Assembly (NCBI RefSeq): GCF_905475465.1
Contig: NC_062254.1
Span: 8,562,001 to 8,626,000, forward strand
Length of the DNA: 64,000 nt
Direction of reading: 5' to 3'
Source: Pieris napi
Taxonomy: Eukaryota > Arthropoda > Insecta > Lepidoptera > Pieridae
This document shows positions 20,421 through 31,575 of this stretch, in pieces. Made by a program: the position numbers and the translations under genes. The notes under the pieces were generated by a model, which did not search any database, was not told the DNA's origin, and worked only from the letters and a program-made list of their open reading frames with translations. Each line of letters begins with the position of its first letter. Positions within the stretch are counted from its first letter, which is position 1.

Positions 20421-22792
20421 TACAATTAAATCATCACGGTGCTTTAAAGTTGCCACATATTGAAATTCCCGAAATAAATAGTAAGTTTATGATAGACACA
20501 GGTAGTTCAAGATCCTTTATAAGTCCTGAAATAGTCAATAAGTATTTGACAGAATTTAAATATTATGAGCCATTCGAAGTCGTGAGTACACACGCACAGA
20601 GTCACCATAACGAAGTAATTTATATACCTCTCTTTAAAACTTTTTGTAGTACAGATTATCATAAATTTTATATCTATAATGTGGATAGCGATTATGGCGG
20701 TTTAATAGGATCAGACCTATTAAAACAACTTGACGCTAATATAGACATGAAAAATCAAATTTTAAGAACTCGTGACACAGAAATACCAATTATTTATAGT
20801 CCACCATTTGCCATTCATGTTGATGCACGATCTGAAACTCGTGTTAAGGTTCCTGTTAATCTTCCCAATGGACAAGCAATATTAAATTCAATTAATTTTG
20901 GTAAAGGTATAAGAACACCATCTGCTCTTGTAAAATGCGAAAACGGTTATGCTACCACTATAATACAGAATGCAACTGATAAAAACTATAAAATTAAATT
21001 CACTAAACCTCTAATGGTTACAAGTTACAATAATTTGTGTTTTGAATATAGAGATATTTTTTACAGCCAGCATATACCATTAAGTTTTTCTAATCAAGTT
21101 AAGCATAAAGCTCGTATTAAATTAAATGCTTTAGGTAAAAACGATAAAGATAATCAATCAATGAAAGTTAATGTAGATAACTCTGACAGAAATCTTGATG
21201 ACTATATTCAAGAATTAACCGATTCAATAACACGATTAGGACAAAACAACCAAAGTAAAGAACCTGAAAATGATAACAGTAACTCTATGTCTTTTTCTGA
21301 AATATCTAAGTCTATTCCATCTCGAGTTAATTCCAGGTCATCATCACGCACATTAACAATAAACTCTAGTACAGATACAGCACATTCTGCTGAAGATATG
21401 GATACTGATGGCATTCCCATACTTTACGAAGCTATAGATACGAAACCAAACCAAATATTAATACACCCATGGTTTAAAAATGAACTTTCAGTTAAAATTC
21501 GATCACATCCCAAGCAAAAGATTTTAGAGGTTCACTTACCCCTAGATAATTCCGAGTTAATAAAAAAATTTCTTAAAGAATATATTAGACCCAAAATTAA
21601 ATACTTTATCTATTACGAAAATAAAGCACACCGACAATTATTCACACAAGTATTAATTTCATTATTTAGAAAAGAAACCGTAAAGCTTTATGAATGCACT
21701 GAAAGAATAATTAATGTCACTGACGAAAAAGAACAAGAGGAAATAGTAATGAAGTATCACGTAGGCAAAACCTGTCACCGAGGTATTAAAGAAACAATTT
21801 CTCATTTAAAACGAGTTTATTTTTGGACAAATTTAGAAGAAACCGTAACCAGTTTAATAAATTCATGCGACACTTGTAAACGTATGAAATACGATCGTAG
21901 ACCATTTAAACCTCAATTACAACTTACACAAACTCAATCAAGACCTTTCCAAGAATTATTTATAGATTTATTCTCCATAGAAGGAAAATATTACTTAACC
22001 ATATTAGACGCATTTAGTAAGTTAGCACAAGCTTTTGAAATCCCAGATAGATCAACACCTGAAGTAGTCAGGGCACTTATAAAGTATTTTTCATTCTACG
22101 GCGTACCTACTAAAATCAGTTCAGACCCTGGTTCTGAATTCAATAATAAACTCATGAAAGACTTAATGACATTATATAAAATAGACATTCACATAGGCAC
22201 CCCTAACAATCCAAACTCAATGGGATTAATAGAACGATTCCATTCCACAATTTTAGAAATATATAGACTTGCGAAATATGAACATAAATTCACAGATGCT
22301 ACATCAGTGATGACTTATGCTATAATGGCTTACAATCAAACAATCCATTCAGTAACAGGTCTCACTCCGTTTGAAGTAGTATTTGGTCACACGGAAAATA
22401 ACAATCAATTTAATTTAAACTTTGATAAAGAATATACTCAACAACTAGTTAGGGATCATGCAAAAAGAACTCACTACTTATACAAATACTTAACCGATAA
22501 AATAGGAACTAGGAAAGAAAAAGTTCAACAAAGTAGAGTAGGAGAAACTAATTTCGATTTAAATGAAGGTGATAATGTTTTTATTAAAGGCATAAATCGA
22601 CGTAGAAGCAAGGATAAGCCCAGGTATGAAAAAGCAAAAGTTAAGGGTAAAATAAAAAGAAATGTAGTATTGGTAGAAACTAGCACAAAAGATAAAAATG
22701 TTCCAATAAAAGACATAAAACGTCCCCCACAGGTTCGTCCTGCTAGTGACCCAAGCAGTAACGATCCGGGCCCTTCAACTTCAAAAGGTTGA
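20378..22792 (+). CDS. pol: Errantivirus pol with protease and integrase; RT/RNase H deleted
   Basis: It is expressed by -1 frameshift from gag, so it needs no own start. Domains in order: an aspartic protease with FMIDTGSSRSFI at 20483-20520 and a GLIGSDLL flap-end motif; the usual short pre-RT linker (CFEYRDIF...IPLSFSNQVKHK, about 21035-21110); then a Ser/Asp-rich stretch and the post-RNase-H linker. Integrase follows: zinc-binding H..H with CDTC, then the catalytic D (FIDLF), D (SSDPGSEF) and E (GLIERF), with exactly 35 residues between the last two. No YxDD polymerase motif or RNase H motif occurs. About 780 residues are present where relatives have roughly 1000-1200 or more. The join is in frame. 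It overlaps the env frame at its 3' end. Confidence 0.9.
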   Translation, partial: KFSYTSLNNRQTEVIQLNHHGALKLPHIEIPEINSKFMIDTGSSRSFISPEIVNKYLTEFKYYEPFEVVSTHAQSHHNEVIYIPLFKTFCSTDYHKFYIYNVDSDYGGLIGSDLLKQLDANIDMKNQILRTRDTEIPIIYSPPFAIHVDARSETRVKVPVNLPNGQAILNSINFGKGIRTPSALVKCENGYATTIIQNATDKNYKIKFTKPLMVTSYNNLCFEYRDIFYSQHIPLSFSNQVKHKARIKLNALGKNDKDNQSMKVNVDNSDRNLDDYIQELTDSITRLGQNNQSKEPENDNSNSMSFSEISKSIPSRVNSRSSSRTLTINSSTDTAHSAEDMDTDGIPILYEAIDTKPNQILIHPWFKNELSVKIRSHPKQKILEVHLPLDNSELIKKFLKEYIRPKIKYFIYYENKAHRQLFTQVLISLFRKETVKLYECTERIINVTDEKEQEEIVMKYHVGKTCHRGIKETISHLKRVYFWTNLEETVTSLINSCDTCKRMKYDRRPFKPQLQLTQTQSRPFQELFIDLFSIEGKYYLTILDAFSKLAQAFEIPDRSTPEVVRALIKYFSFYGVPTKISSDPGSEFNNKLMKDLMTLYKIDIHIGTPNNPNSMGLIERFHSTILEIYRLAKYEHKFTDATSVMTYAIMAYNQTIHSVTGLTPFEVVFGHTENNNQFNLNFDKEYTQQLVRDHAKRTHYLYKYLTDKIGTRKEKVQQSRVGETNFDLNEGDNVFIKGINRRRSKDKPRYEKAKVKGKIKRNVVLVETSTKDKNVPIKDIKRPPQVRPASDPSSNDPGPSTSKG

Positions 22793-24464
22793 GAAGAATC
22801 CAGGCGTTCTCCCTCTTAGAGAAGGAACCGCTATGATTACGTATGATAAGTGGATAGTAATTAAGACATTAGATATTAAACTTATTAAGGAAGAATTAGA
22901 ATTTAATATGCATAGGTATATAGAACTAAATAGAATAGTAGAATTACAGTTAAATACCAGTAGCCCTTCGTTAATATACTTCAATGATGTTAAGCTTCAA
23001 GTTAATTATATGTTAAATATCACATTGAACAAATATTCAGAAATTGTACCAATTAATAGACAGAAAAGAGGACTCATTAATCCTTTGGGATCTCTAGTTA
23101 AAATGATAACAGGAAATTTGGATTACGATGATGCTATTAAATATGACAACTTAATAAAAAATGTAAAATCTCGTGAACATTCTCTGGAAAAGAAAACTAC
23201 TGTTATATCCGAAATGATAAGACTTGTTGCAAACTCTACTATAAATATTACAAACAATCTCGAACAATTAAGTGATGCAATTAATAAAAATATTAAAGAC
23301 ATTTCAATTATTTCACATGTAAACCAAATTACACATATCTATAATTCCTTCTTACATAATTTTCAAATAATTTACACAAAATTGACCGAGATTGAAAACA
23401 TTTTAGCATTCAGTAGAATGGGCGTATTACATCAATCTATAATTAATACTAATGAACTCATTAATGTACTTAGAATCATAGAGAAAACAGATAAGCTGAT
23501 ATTTAAAGTAATTCCTGAAAATATTGTAAGAATTGAACAGTCCATGACATTGAAATCGTATTTTAAGAACAATGTTATTACTTTAGTATTAGAAATACCC
23601 TTAGTTAAGAAAGAAACTTATTTTTATTATAAAATTGTACCCTTACCTATCACCCAACCTGAAACAAACCTTACCTTAATAATATTACCCAAGTATCCTT
23701 ACCTTATTGCGAAGGGGTTGAAAGCGAAATCGCTGTCGACACCATGTAAGAATATAGAAGAAGAAATATACCTCTGTGATGAGCTGCAGACCATGGTACC
23801 TGTTGAAGACACTTGTATCCTGGACCTGATGAAATATTCTCACAACGTCTCTTGCAAACAAATTCCAATAGAATTCGAAGAAATTAAAGTAGAACTTTTA
23901 CAGATTAACCGATGGATAATCTACTCTAAATCACCTGTTGATCTGGTTAGAACCTGTGATAATGAAATTTTACATTACACTCTCATAAATACTTACTTAT
24001 TAACCATAGAAGATAAATGCCAATATAACATTGCAAATCACAATTTAAGAATACATAGCAGTAACGGTGAGAAGCTTATATCTCAAAAGCTGCCGCTAGT
24101 AAATTTACCTGAAAATTTGAAGATCAGTATCCAGAGCAACATTAATCCTGTTAAGCTGAATGGGGTTGATTTAACCAATTTAAAAGTATTATCATGCGCC
24201 CTACAAAACAGTGAAAATCAAAGTGATAGTGTAGTGAAAACCAATAGTGTCAGTTTAGGGACAATAATTCTATATGTAATTTTAATTTTAAGTCTTATAT
24301 CCTTTCTGGCATACAAAAAGATAAAAACATGTATAATATTTCAAGGCCGAAACCATCCTCCGAAAAATTGTTCTTCAGATGATTTCGAGCTTAAGGAGGG
24401 AAAAGTTACAATGTCACACAGATACCCAAATAGCACCGTAAGCGTTAATGCAATCAATGCTTAG
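22746..24464 (+). CDS. env: Errantivirus envelope-like protein
   Basis: The frame is open for 572 residues and its start overlaps the end of pol. The first ATG in frame is at 22833. A furin-type site RQKRG at about 23060-23074 is followed by LINPLGSLVKMITGNLD, the conserved fusion-peptide-like start of the membrane subunit in gypsy-group env proteins. A transmembrane helix near the C-terminus (LGTIILYVILILSLISFLAY) is followed by a short cytoplasmic tail whose last 19 residues and stop lie inside the 3' LTR. No signal peptide is visible, which fits expression from a spliced RNA with an upstream exon. A donor (GTGAGT at 18877) and an acceptor (TTAG ending 22819) are candidates. Frame intact; activity unknown. 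Confidence 0.88.
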   Translation: MTQAVTIRALQLQKVEKNPGVLPLREGTAMITYDKWIVIKTLDIKLIKEELEFNMHRYIELNRIVELQLNTSSPSLIYFNDVKLQVNYMLNITLNKYSEIVPINRQKRGLINPLGSLVKMITGNLDYDDAIKYDNLIKNVKSREHSLEKKTTVISEMIRLVANSTINITNNLEQLSDAINKNIKDISIISHVNQITHIYNSFLHNFQIIYTKLTEIENILAFSRMGVLHQSIINTNELINVLRIIEKTDKLIFKVIPENIVRIEQSMTLKSYFKNNVITLVLEIPLVKKETYFYYKIVPLPITQPETNLTLIILPKYPYLIAKGLKAKSLSTPCKNIEEEIYLCDELQTMVPVEDTCILDLMKYSHNVSCKQIPIEFEEIKVELLQINRWIIYSKSPVDLVRTCDNEILHYTLINTYLLTIEDKCQYNIANHNLRIHSSNGEKLISQKLPLVNLPENLKISIQSNINPVKLNGVDLTNLKVLSCALQNSENQSDSVVKTNSVSLGTIILYVILILSLISFLAYKKIKTCIIFQGRNHPPKNCSSDDFELKEGKVTMSHRYPNSTVSVNAINA

Positions 24465-24698
24465 TCTTATGATTCCATTGTGTTCCACGAATCAAAGTTA
24501 TCATGTAAGGGGTTTTAGCTGTAAGATTATAATTATATTAAAGGTAGTCTAATATCGACCACCATAGTGATAGGGTCTAACATCGACCAACTTAGAATAA
24601 GAGTCTCGTATCGACTATAAGTTAAGAATATTAAGTGTAATTTACTTAATAAAGTTTTCCTTTTTAAAAAACCCTTTGATAACCGTCGCGATTTGACT
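24404..24698 (+). repeat. 3' LTR of errantivirus
   Basis: It is 295 bp, identical on inspection to 18370-18664. It is preceded by the polypurine tract at 24393-24403 and followed by the target duplication ACCT. Confidence 0.93.
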
Positions 24699-24702
24699 AC
24701 CT

Positions 24703-25370
24703 ATACAAATGTTTATCAACTCATTTCGTTTATCACGGTTTTTGGAATGTTTGACGATGCCATAAATGTGCGGTTGCCTTTTCCTGTTAGCGAGTTTCAA
24801 TTACTTCCCCAAATTAACAAAAAACAAATTTAGTAGCTTTTGTTTCTCATTGTGCTCAACACGTTTTACTTTAGTTATTTTATAGAATAAGGGGGCTGAA
24901 ACCTCACTGGGTGTTACCCGATACCGAGGCAAGTGGGTTGCTGGTTTCGATGGATATAGTGCCGGTTTAAGGCCGGTAACTCAGCCATTTCTTTATCTTT
25001 TTGGCGGTGCGTCCATGGGCAAACGGTATCATTGAACCTCCTGTCCGTTGGTCCCCTGTTCTATAATAAGAGATTCATTATTAGACAAATTATTCAGGCC
25101 GGATATCCGTATGTAAATTCATTGTTGGGATATCCGTTTAGTCCTGTTATATAATGTTCCAAAGAACGTTATTTATGGCGGTTTAGGGTTGTTCGGTACC
25201 TGTCGCGGATTTTGTCAATGTCAAGGTTATTCGCATAGAAATACTGTAGGGGAACGTGTAAATAAAAATGGTAATAGCCGTGCTTAAACATAACCGATAT
25301 TTAATTTAAAATTAAAATATTTATTAAAAATAGTAGATAGATAGAATAGCAGTGTTGAGAGAGCGGCTTC
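24703..25370. other. Intergenic, nothing recognised
   Basis: There is moderately GC-rich sequence around 24895-25060, with no open frame of interest. It may be old repeat sequence, but no second copy was found in this window. Confidence 0.35.
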
Positions 25371-25625
25371 AGCGTGCGACTCTCATACCTGAGGTCGTAG
25401 GTTCGATCCCCGGTTGTGCACCAATGGACTTTCTTTTTATGTGCGCATTTAACATTTGCTCGAACGGTGAAGGAAAACATCGTGAGGAAACCGACATATC
25501 ATAGACCCAAAAAGTGGACGGCGTTTGTCAGGCACTAGAGGCTGATCACCAACTTGCCTATTAGATTTAAAAATGATCATGAAACCTAAAAAGGTTGTAG
25601 CGCCACTGATTTATTTTATTTTTAA
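25371..25625 (+). mobile_element. tRNA-derived SINE, family 1
   Basis: A tRNA-like head (GGCTTCAGCGTGCGACTCTC, B-box-like GGTTCGATCCCC) is followed by the body GAAGGAAAACATCGTGAGGA and an end AAAAAGGTTGTAGCGCCACT. Other copies are at 34396-34680 and 53440-53690 (both inverted) and 42571-42730. Confidence 0.8.
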
Positions 25626-25989
25626 TAAAACTAATGATGCACTAAATAATGGAATTCTAGTCTTTAGTACTGTTAAATGAAACTTTAAATGATTTGAGTC
25701 TGTGGGCCATAAACTTACGTCAAAAGATTGTTGATATACGAGAAATGCGATGACGTTAATTAAAGCTGTTACTAACCTCTCACAATTTTATTTAAAACAA
25801 ATTCACGTGCAAACATTAACAAAAACCCGATAAGGTCTCGAACATTTGTAGCGTTGGATTCTTGTCTTAAATAGTCGAACTATGCTATTTAAATATATGC
25901 GTATTAAATAATTATGCAATTTTTAAGTGTTTACGAATTTTTATAAAGTTTCTACTTAATAACTAATCTAGTATTTAACACTCGTTAAT

Positions 25990-26275
25990 TTATTGGAGAT
26001 GTGGTCCAATCAATCTTGGATCAACTCGGATTTCGTACGAGGCTCTCAACAACATGCTATGGAAAAGTTATTACTTTGGTCATATCGCCCATCGCGAACT
26101 TGGACAAGCTGGTTGTCGTCGGCAAGGCAACAGACCGTGGGGAAGATCGCCAACCCGCTGGTGTGACCAAGACACGATTCTCATGGGTCCCCCATAACAG
26201 CTGCGCTAACAGAACAAAGTGGAAAGATATCACTATCAGGGTAGCAGGCACCTTACAGTGACATAACCTTCAGCA
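25990..26275 (+). mobile_element. Degenerate RTE/BovB-like LINE C-terminal remnant
   Basis: The plus strand reads DKLVVVGKATDRGEDRQPAG and later RTKWKDITIRVAG, resembling the region downstream of the reverse transcriptase in craniofacial-like RTE elements of insects. It is diverged and short. The family call is from memory. Confidence 0.5.
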
Positions 26276-29200
26276 ATGAAGAATACGACGAGAAGAAAGA
26301 ACAGGATGTTTAACCGGGATTCGGGGTTCAATTCCCCGGTGATTGAAATGAATGGAAGACTTGGCTGCTGCTTATTTATAGAGAGAGATGTATGTTTTTA
26401 ATCGAATTCCAGACCCTCCTCGTTATAACGTCATATACGAATAGAAACCTTAAATATCCCGTCCATGTACAGCTTTGTAGGAGTGAGTAATGACGTCACT
26501 GGATGACCTTTAAACGTGAACTACGAATCGATGTATCAATGAAGACCTAGCCACAGAAATAGCGAGATTTGTACTGTATTTATTCATTTATTCATCGACT
26601 TTTATCTATGTATTTTAACATAGATAAAGCAAAAATAGGTTCGGATAATACAACGCACGTACAGTAGTTTTATGGAAATCGAACATAGAAAATGATTTAT
26701 ATAATTTCAATGCTTAATATACAAATAATTAGATTCAAATAAAAATATTTTACTCAGAAAGTTATTTTGTTTAGTTTGTTTAGTTAGATTTTACTGCTTA
26801 GTTATACAACACAATAACTGAAGTTACAATTATTAACAAAGCGTCCTCGGTACCGATTAAACAAACCCTGTCTTGCGGTAGAAAGGTAGGTGTACCCAAA
26901 GAACCATCAGAAATATTAACAGTACAAAAATATGTTGCTTTGGTTGGTCCAAAGCAAGAAAATACATAAAGGAAACTAATAATTTATTTTTAAAGTACTT
27001 TTTACTGTACCGGAAGAGTGGTCACTCACACAGGAACATTCTAGTGAGACCAGCGTCTTTAAAATAATGCAACAATAAAGGTTTATTTAAAAAAAACATG
27101 ATAAGATAATTTAACGTTATCCTAGAATGTTAAACTTGAAATATAAACTAAATTGTTATCATTGCATAATGGTATCTTTTTATATCTTAGAAATTCTTAT
27201 CACCCGGTGCCAAGTGCCAACTCGACTATGTCAATCAGTGGGTCAGTGTGTCGTAATCAGTGTTTCCAGATCGCGAGTTTAAAATTACCGTAAATTCCTT
27301 ACTATTGTTAAAATCTGTATAAAATATGCAAGATACTGTATTTTTGAAGTAAAACTTATTCAGGCGTATGAGGGAAATTTTTTACGGATAAAACGCAATA
27401 ATAATAATATTAGCGTCACGAAGATGTGCAGCGTTTTTGTCGAAGAAAAGAGAGAGCAATTGAGACCGATTGAGAGAGAGTGAGAAGGGCGAATTAAATT
27501 ATAGAAATCCCTATATCTTCCCTTTTCCCTCCCTCTAAGTCTCGGAAATCTAAAGTTTTAGATTTCCAAAGAAGTTTCACTTATGACATGTGTACTTTGT
27601 ACGCACGCATTTTTTTTATAGGACAAACGGGTAGGAGGCTCACCTGATGGTAAGTGATACCGCCGCCCATGGACACTCACGATGGCAGAAGGCTCGAGAG
27701 GGGTTTTAGGAATTGGTACGCTCTTTTCTTGAATGACCCTAAGTGGTATTTGTGGTGCCGATTGCTGTCAGCAGACGATAATAAGACATTTAGAAAAATT
27801 AGTCCGACTTAAGATACGTGTTATAATTATACAGAAATGTGTGGATACCCATATTGATTGAGTCTCGATTTGTTGAAGTCATATTCCATAAACGAGTGGA
27901 CAAACTTACAATTTTTTTTAGTCGCGTTCTTTATTACTACTGGAGGTAGTGTGTATTGTGGAACAGTATGGAACATATTAAGGTATCACTTATTCCACGT
28001 CATTAAATTTGAATCTGTAGGCATCCCTACTCATCGGCAAAGAAGACAAGAGGTTGTAGGCCGAGAGAAAAAGCCGGCGTAAAAAACTCTCGGTACTCTT
28101 AAAATAGCAAATCATGTTGGTATTGCATCTTACTCCCTTCCCTCCATTTTCGGCAACCTTAAGCGCCTGTGTAATATTAAAGTCTATAAAGACCTTAACT
28201 TGGTCGTTCCAGTGAGTGGGGATCGGCATCTAGGTTTAATGCCCTTCACTCTACTTGTCACAACAAGGTTGTCCAAGTTTTTGGGACCTCTGCGTGCTTT
28301 ATGTCCAAATGGGGCTTAGGATCTTTTGGTAACACATTAAAGACAAGACATACACATCTGAATAAACCAACTCCAGTAGAATCCAATTCCATCAATATCT
28401 TATGAAACTGTCAAACAGATAAATAGAGAGAGATAAAACAGATTTTGTTAAAGTCAGTAACATTTAATTATCAGTATTATCAGTCACTCATCAAAATGCA
28501 ACAGAAATGCATAAATCAAAAATGAAACCCGTTTTTCGAAGCAATTGAAAATTCTTCAGGGCCATTGGTATAACCTTTATTCGATTAATAGTCGACCTGA
28601 ATATGGCTAATGTAATTTTAGCTACACGAAAAAAAATACACGTGGTTAGGTCAACGTTTTTTGTTTTCTATGAAAATAAATTAAGGCCGTTCACACCGAA
28701 GCTTGGCCATCGACAATTCGTTTAGAAACTTCATTCATTGTATAATGTGACTAGTGTCATAAACCAAATCTTTTAGGGTGTTTATGTCAAAATCCAATAA
28801 GTTTTTGACATCCTTGACGACTCTATCTTTCCCCTAATCTATTTTCTTTGTATTCTGTGCCCGGCTATAAGCGAATCTGTGCTGCAGTGCTGTTTTTCCC
28901 CTAATCTTAAGTATACACTATACGTATAGCATATAACATAAAGAGTTAATTGAGTGATATTAAGAAACGTAAGAATTTATTTATTCGCTATCCATACAGT
29001 ACTAATACGATAATGTAAAAAATAAAATATGTAATATTAATGCGATTTTCGCAATGGTTCATCTAAATACCTTATAGGACTGTTTTGAACAGTTTTGGCG
29101 GTCCTAGAGCGAGGGCTTCTCAACCCAAAAGTTTGTTCATTCGAACAAATTCTTTCTTTGTTAAAATAAAATGCGTTTATTCATTAAGTACTACATATGC

Positions 29201-29716
29201 ATTGAAATGTGTAAGATTTGGGATCCCTTTTAAGTAAAAAAGTACCTGTGTCAGGTTACACAGCTCTTCCATAACAAACTTAATTATAAATCCCTTAAAA
29301 TAAATATAATTTAATACATCTTTTATTTTATTTATTTTTGTTTTTTAAACTGTTTTTAACGCGCCTGAGTGCACGTGTATAGGTGTAAGTGACTGAGTGA
29401 GTTTGTTAGCGAGTCCTAAATACGCATTTAATACCTGTTCGTACTGTGAAATAAAAATAAGAAATTTTCCAAGACCTAGAGGTTGTAGGACCACTGTTTT
29501 TTAAACGGCTGTTTATGAATACAATCAACAATGTTTACTATTAAATGGAAGATTCGCTTATTGTTCGACGTCCTTTGTTCTCAAGAATCGAAATGTTATG
29601 CAATCTCCGTAGTAAATTATTGATATAACCTAGAAACTAAATGCGATTAATTATGCATTTGTTTTAATATGTAGATTTGACATTTGAAAATTATATATGT
29701 ATGATAATTTTATATT
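26276..29716. other. Intergenic with LINE scraps
   Basis: No gene was recognised. A LINE 3' scrap (GGCTCACCTGATGGTAAGTG, inverted orientation) lies at 27612-27770, and another repeat-like block around 28030-28120 contains AAAAAACTCTCGGTACTC. The remainder is AT-rich with no recognised structure. Confidence 0.4.
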
Positions 29717-30066
29717 ACTAGCTGACCCGGCAAACGTTCGTTTTGCCATGTATATTATTTCTAGGAAACATTTCTTTAGTTCAATAAAAATAACTACTAT
29801 AATAAAAATAGCGGTTGATCGTAGAGGGGTGAAAATTAGGGGTTGTATGTATTTTTGTATGTTGTATCATAACAAAATAAAAACAAAAAAATTAGTCTGA
29901 AAATTTTTTTAGACTGGACACTCCTTATCATTTACGGGTTTGAAAGATAGATAGTAGCCGATTCTCAGACTTACTGAATATGCATACAAAAATTCATAAG
30001 AATCGATCAAGCCGTTTCGTAGGAGTATGGGAACGAACATTCTGACACGATAAATTTATATATAAC
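29717..30066 (+). repeat. Dispersed repeat, CTAGCTGACCCGGCAAACG type
   Basis: It starts CTAGCTGACCCGGCAAACGT and ends near ATCAAGCCGTTTCGTAGGAG and TTTATATATA. The internal piece GGTTGATCGTAGAGGGGTGA is found inverted at about 30550-30580. It is related in head and tail style to 748-1292 and 37805-38357. Confidence 0.6.
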
Positions 30067-31417
30067 CACGTACTCCTTACATTAATCAGACAACGACATA
30101 TTTTTGCGTTTCACGGAATATAAATGAAAAGTTAAACACTTAACGTGTTGCATTTAATAATAAATAAGTTAATATAATTTATATGCTTTCATTTTCATTA
30201 ATTTATATCTACAATAATAGGTCAAAGGAAAATGAATGTTTTGTGTGGAGAAATATTTAGTAATTGCGTTTGGATTCAATTTATTAATAACTCTTAACAT
30301 AACTGCGCATTTTCCCATAATTAGTCAAAGGTCTCCGAGTCAGGTACAATGCTGTGTACCAGCCACGACTTGTTTACAACCACAAATATGCAAACATAAA
30401 ATCACTACGTACTTAACATAGTGATTTTATGAGAATAAGAATTTTAAATGTTCTAGAAACACAAATACAGTACAATAAAACACATTATAACAACTCCCTC
30501 CGTACGCTAACAGTTTAAAAAAACCGTGTTACGTAGGTGGCCCCCTAATTTTCACCCCTCTACGATCAACCTCTATTTTTACACGCTTTATATTAGCTTT
30601 ACCTGTATGTATGTAACCGACTTCTTCGGACTCGATTTTGACCCACTTTAAACGGACAGATTTAATTCAAACTTTGTACACTTATAAAGAATCAGCGACA
30701 ATATAATAATTTCATAGGTTTATCTCGAAAAAACAATGAAATTTTTTTAAGTCCACAAAGCAATACGATTAAATTGAGACAACACGTATTGCTGCTAGGA
30801 CTAAAAGTGGAAAATAAATATAGTTTAAAAAAACTATAAAACACGCTTTTAAAGCACATCAAACTAAAAAGTGAAAAATAATTCCTAATTTAGGCTGAAA
30901 ATGGTAATGAACAAAAATTACTGGTATTATTGTGAAAAAGCGTGGGGGGGCGCTCTGTGCCATATTTTTCGTCTATAGAGCAAACCACGCTTTCGATCTT
31001 TTAACTCAGATTTATATAGAGAAAAATCACAGAAAAATCTAAAAAGTTTTCATTCCGGAAAACCGAACAGTCTCTGGGATAGCAAAATGTTACATGTGGG
31101 TATGTGCTAAAAAGGTAGGCTAAGTAAAATAACATTAAGAAGAAACGAAGTTAGTGGGGGCAGCTAGTTTTCATAAAAAAATCGGTTGTCTGTAAAGTCG
31201 GTTTACTGACGATAGTTGAACGTGACAACGTCATAAAAAAATATTGATGGGATGGTTGCATTTAAAAAAAAAAAAAAAAATTTTTGTTTGATAGGTATCT
31301 TGTATGGATATAGAGGAGGTAAATGGAAATCACAATTGAATAAACGAGATTGTAAATTAAAAGTTACATTTATTTGTACGCATAAATACAATTATGTCAA
31401 TTTTAAATGGAACGCCT
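30067..31417. other. Intergenic upstream of FOXN, repeat-derived
   Basis: It contains a second dispersed repeat around 30590-31200 (ATGTATGTAACCGACTTCTT ... GGGGGGGCGCTCTG) and AT-rich sequence. No gene was recognised. Confidence 0.4.
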
Positions 31418-31475
31418 CAGAGCGAGGTAACGCCTCAGAACGAGGTAACGCCTCAGAGCGAGGTAACGCCGCATG
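31418..31475 (+). repeat. 18-bp tandem repeat upstream of FOXN start
   Basis: Three units of about 18 bp (CGCCTCAGAGCGAGGTAA) follow each other about 100 bp upstream of the FOXN ATG. Each unit contains the near-palindrome CTC-AGAGC-GAG. The repeat lies in the presumed promoter or 5' UTR. Confidence 0.8.
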
Positions 31476-31575
31476 AGTCATGTGTTTTCGTGCGTGCAGC
31501 CGGCTCCATCGAATTATAAGACGTTGTCACGTCAAAAAAAATTGCGTTTTACGTATTTATATTTTTTGTCCAAAG

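Larger units (their letters stand above)
18370..24698 (+). mobile_element. Errantivirus-type LTR retrotransposon lacking RT and RNase H
   Basis: A complete 6.33-kb insertion is flanked by the 4-bp duplication ACCT (18366-18369 and 24699-24702). It has two 295-bp LTRs with AGT...ACT ends that read identically, a primer-binding site right after the 5' LTR, gag, pol in the -1 frame, env, and a polypurine tract (AAGGAGGGAAA) just before the 3' LTR. Layout and env place it with the gypsy/TED group of insect errantiviruses. Identical LTRs and open frames imply very recent integration. The missing polymerase domains mean it needed enzyme supplied by another copy. Confidence 0.93.
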
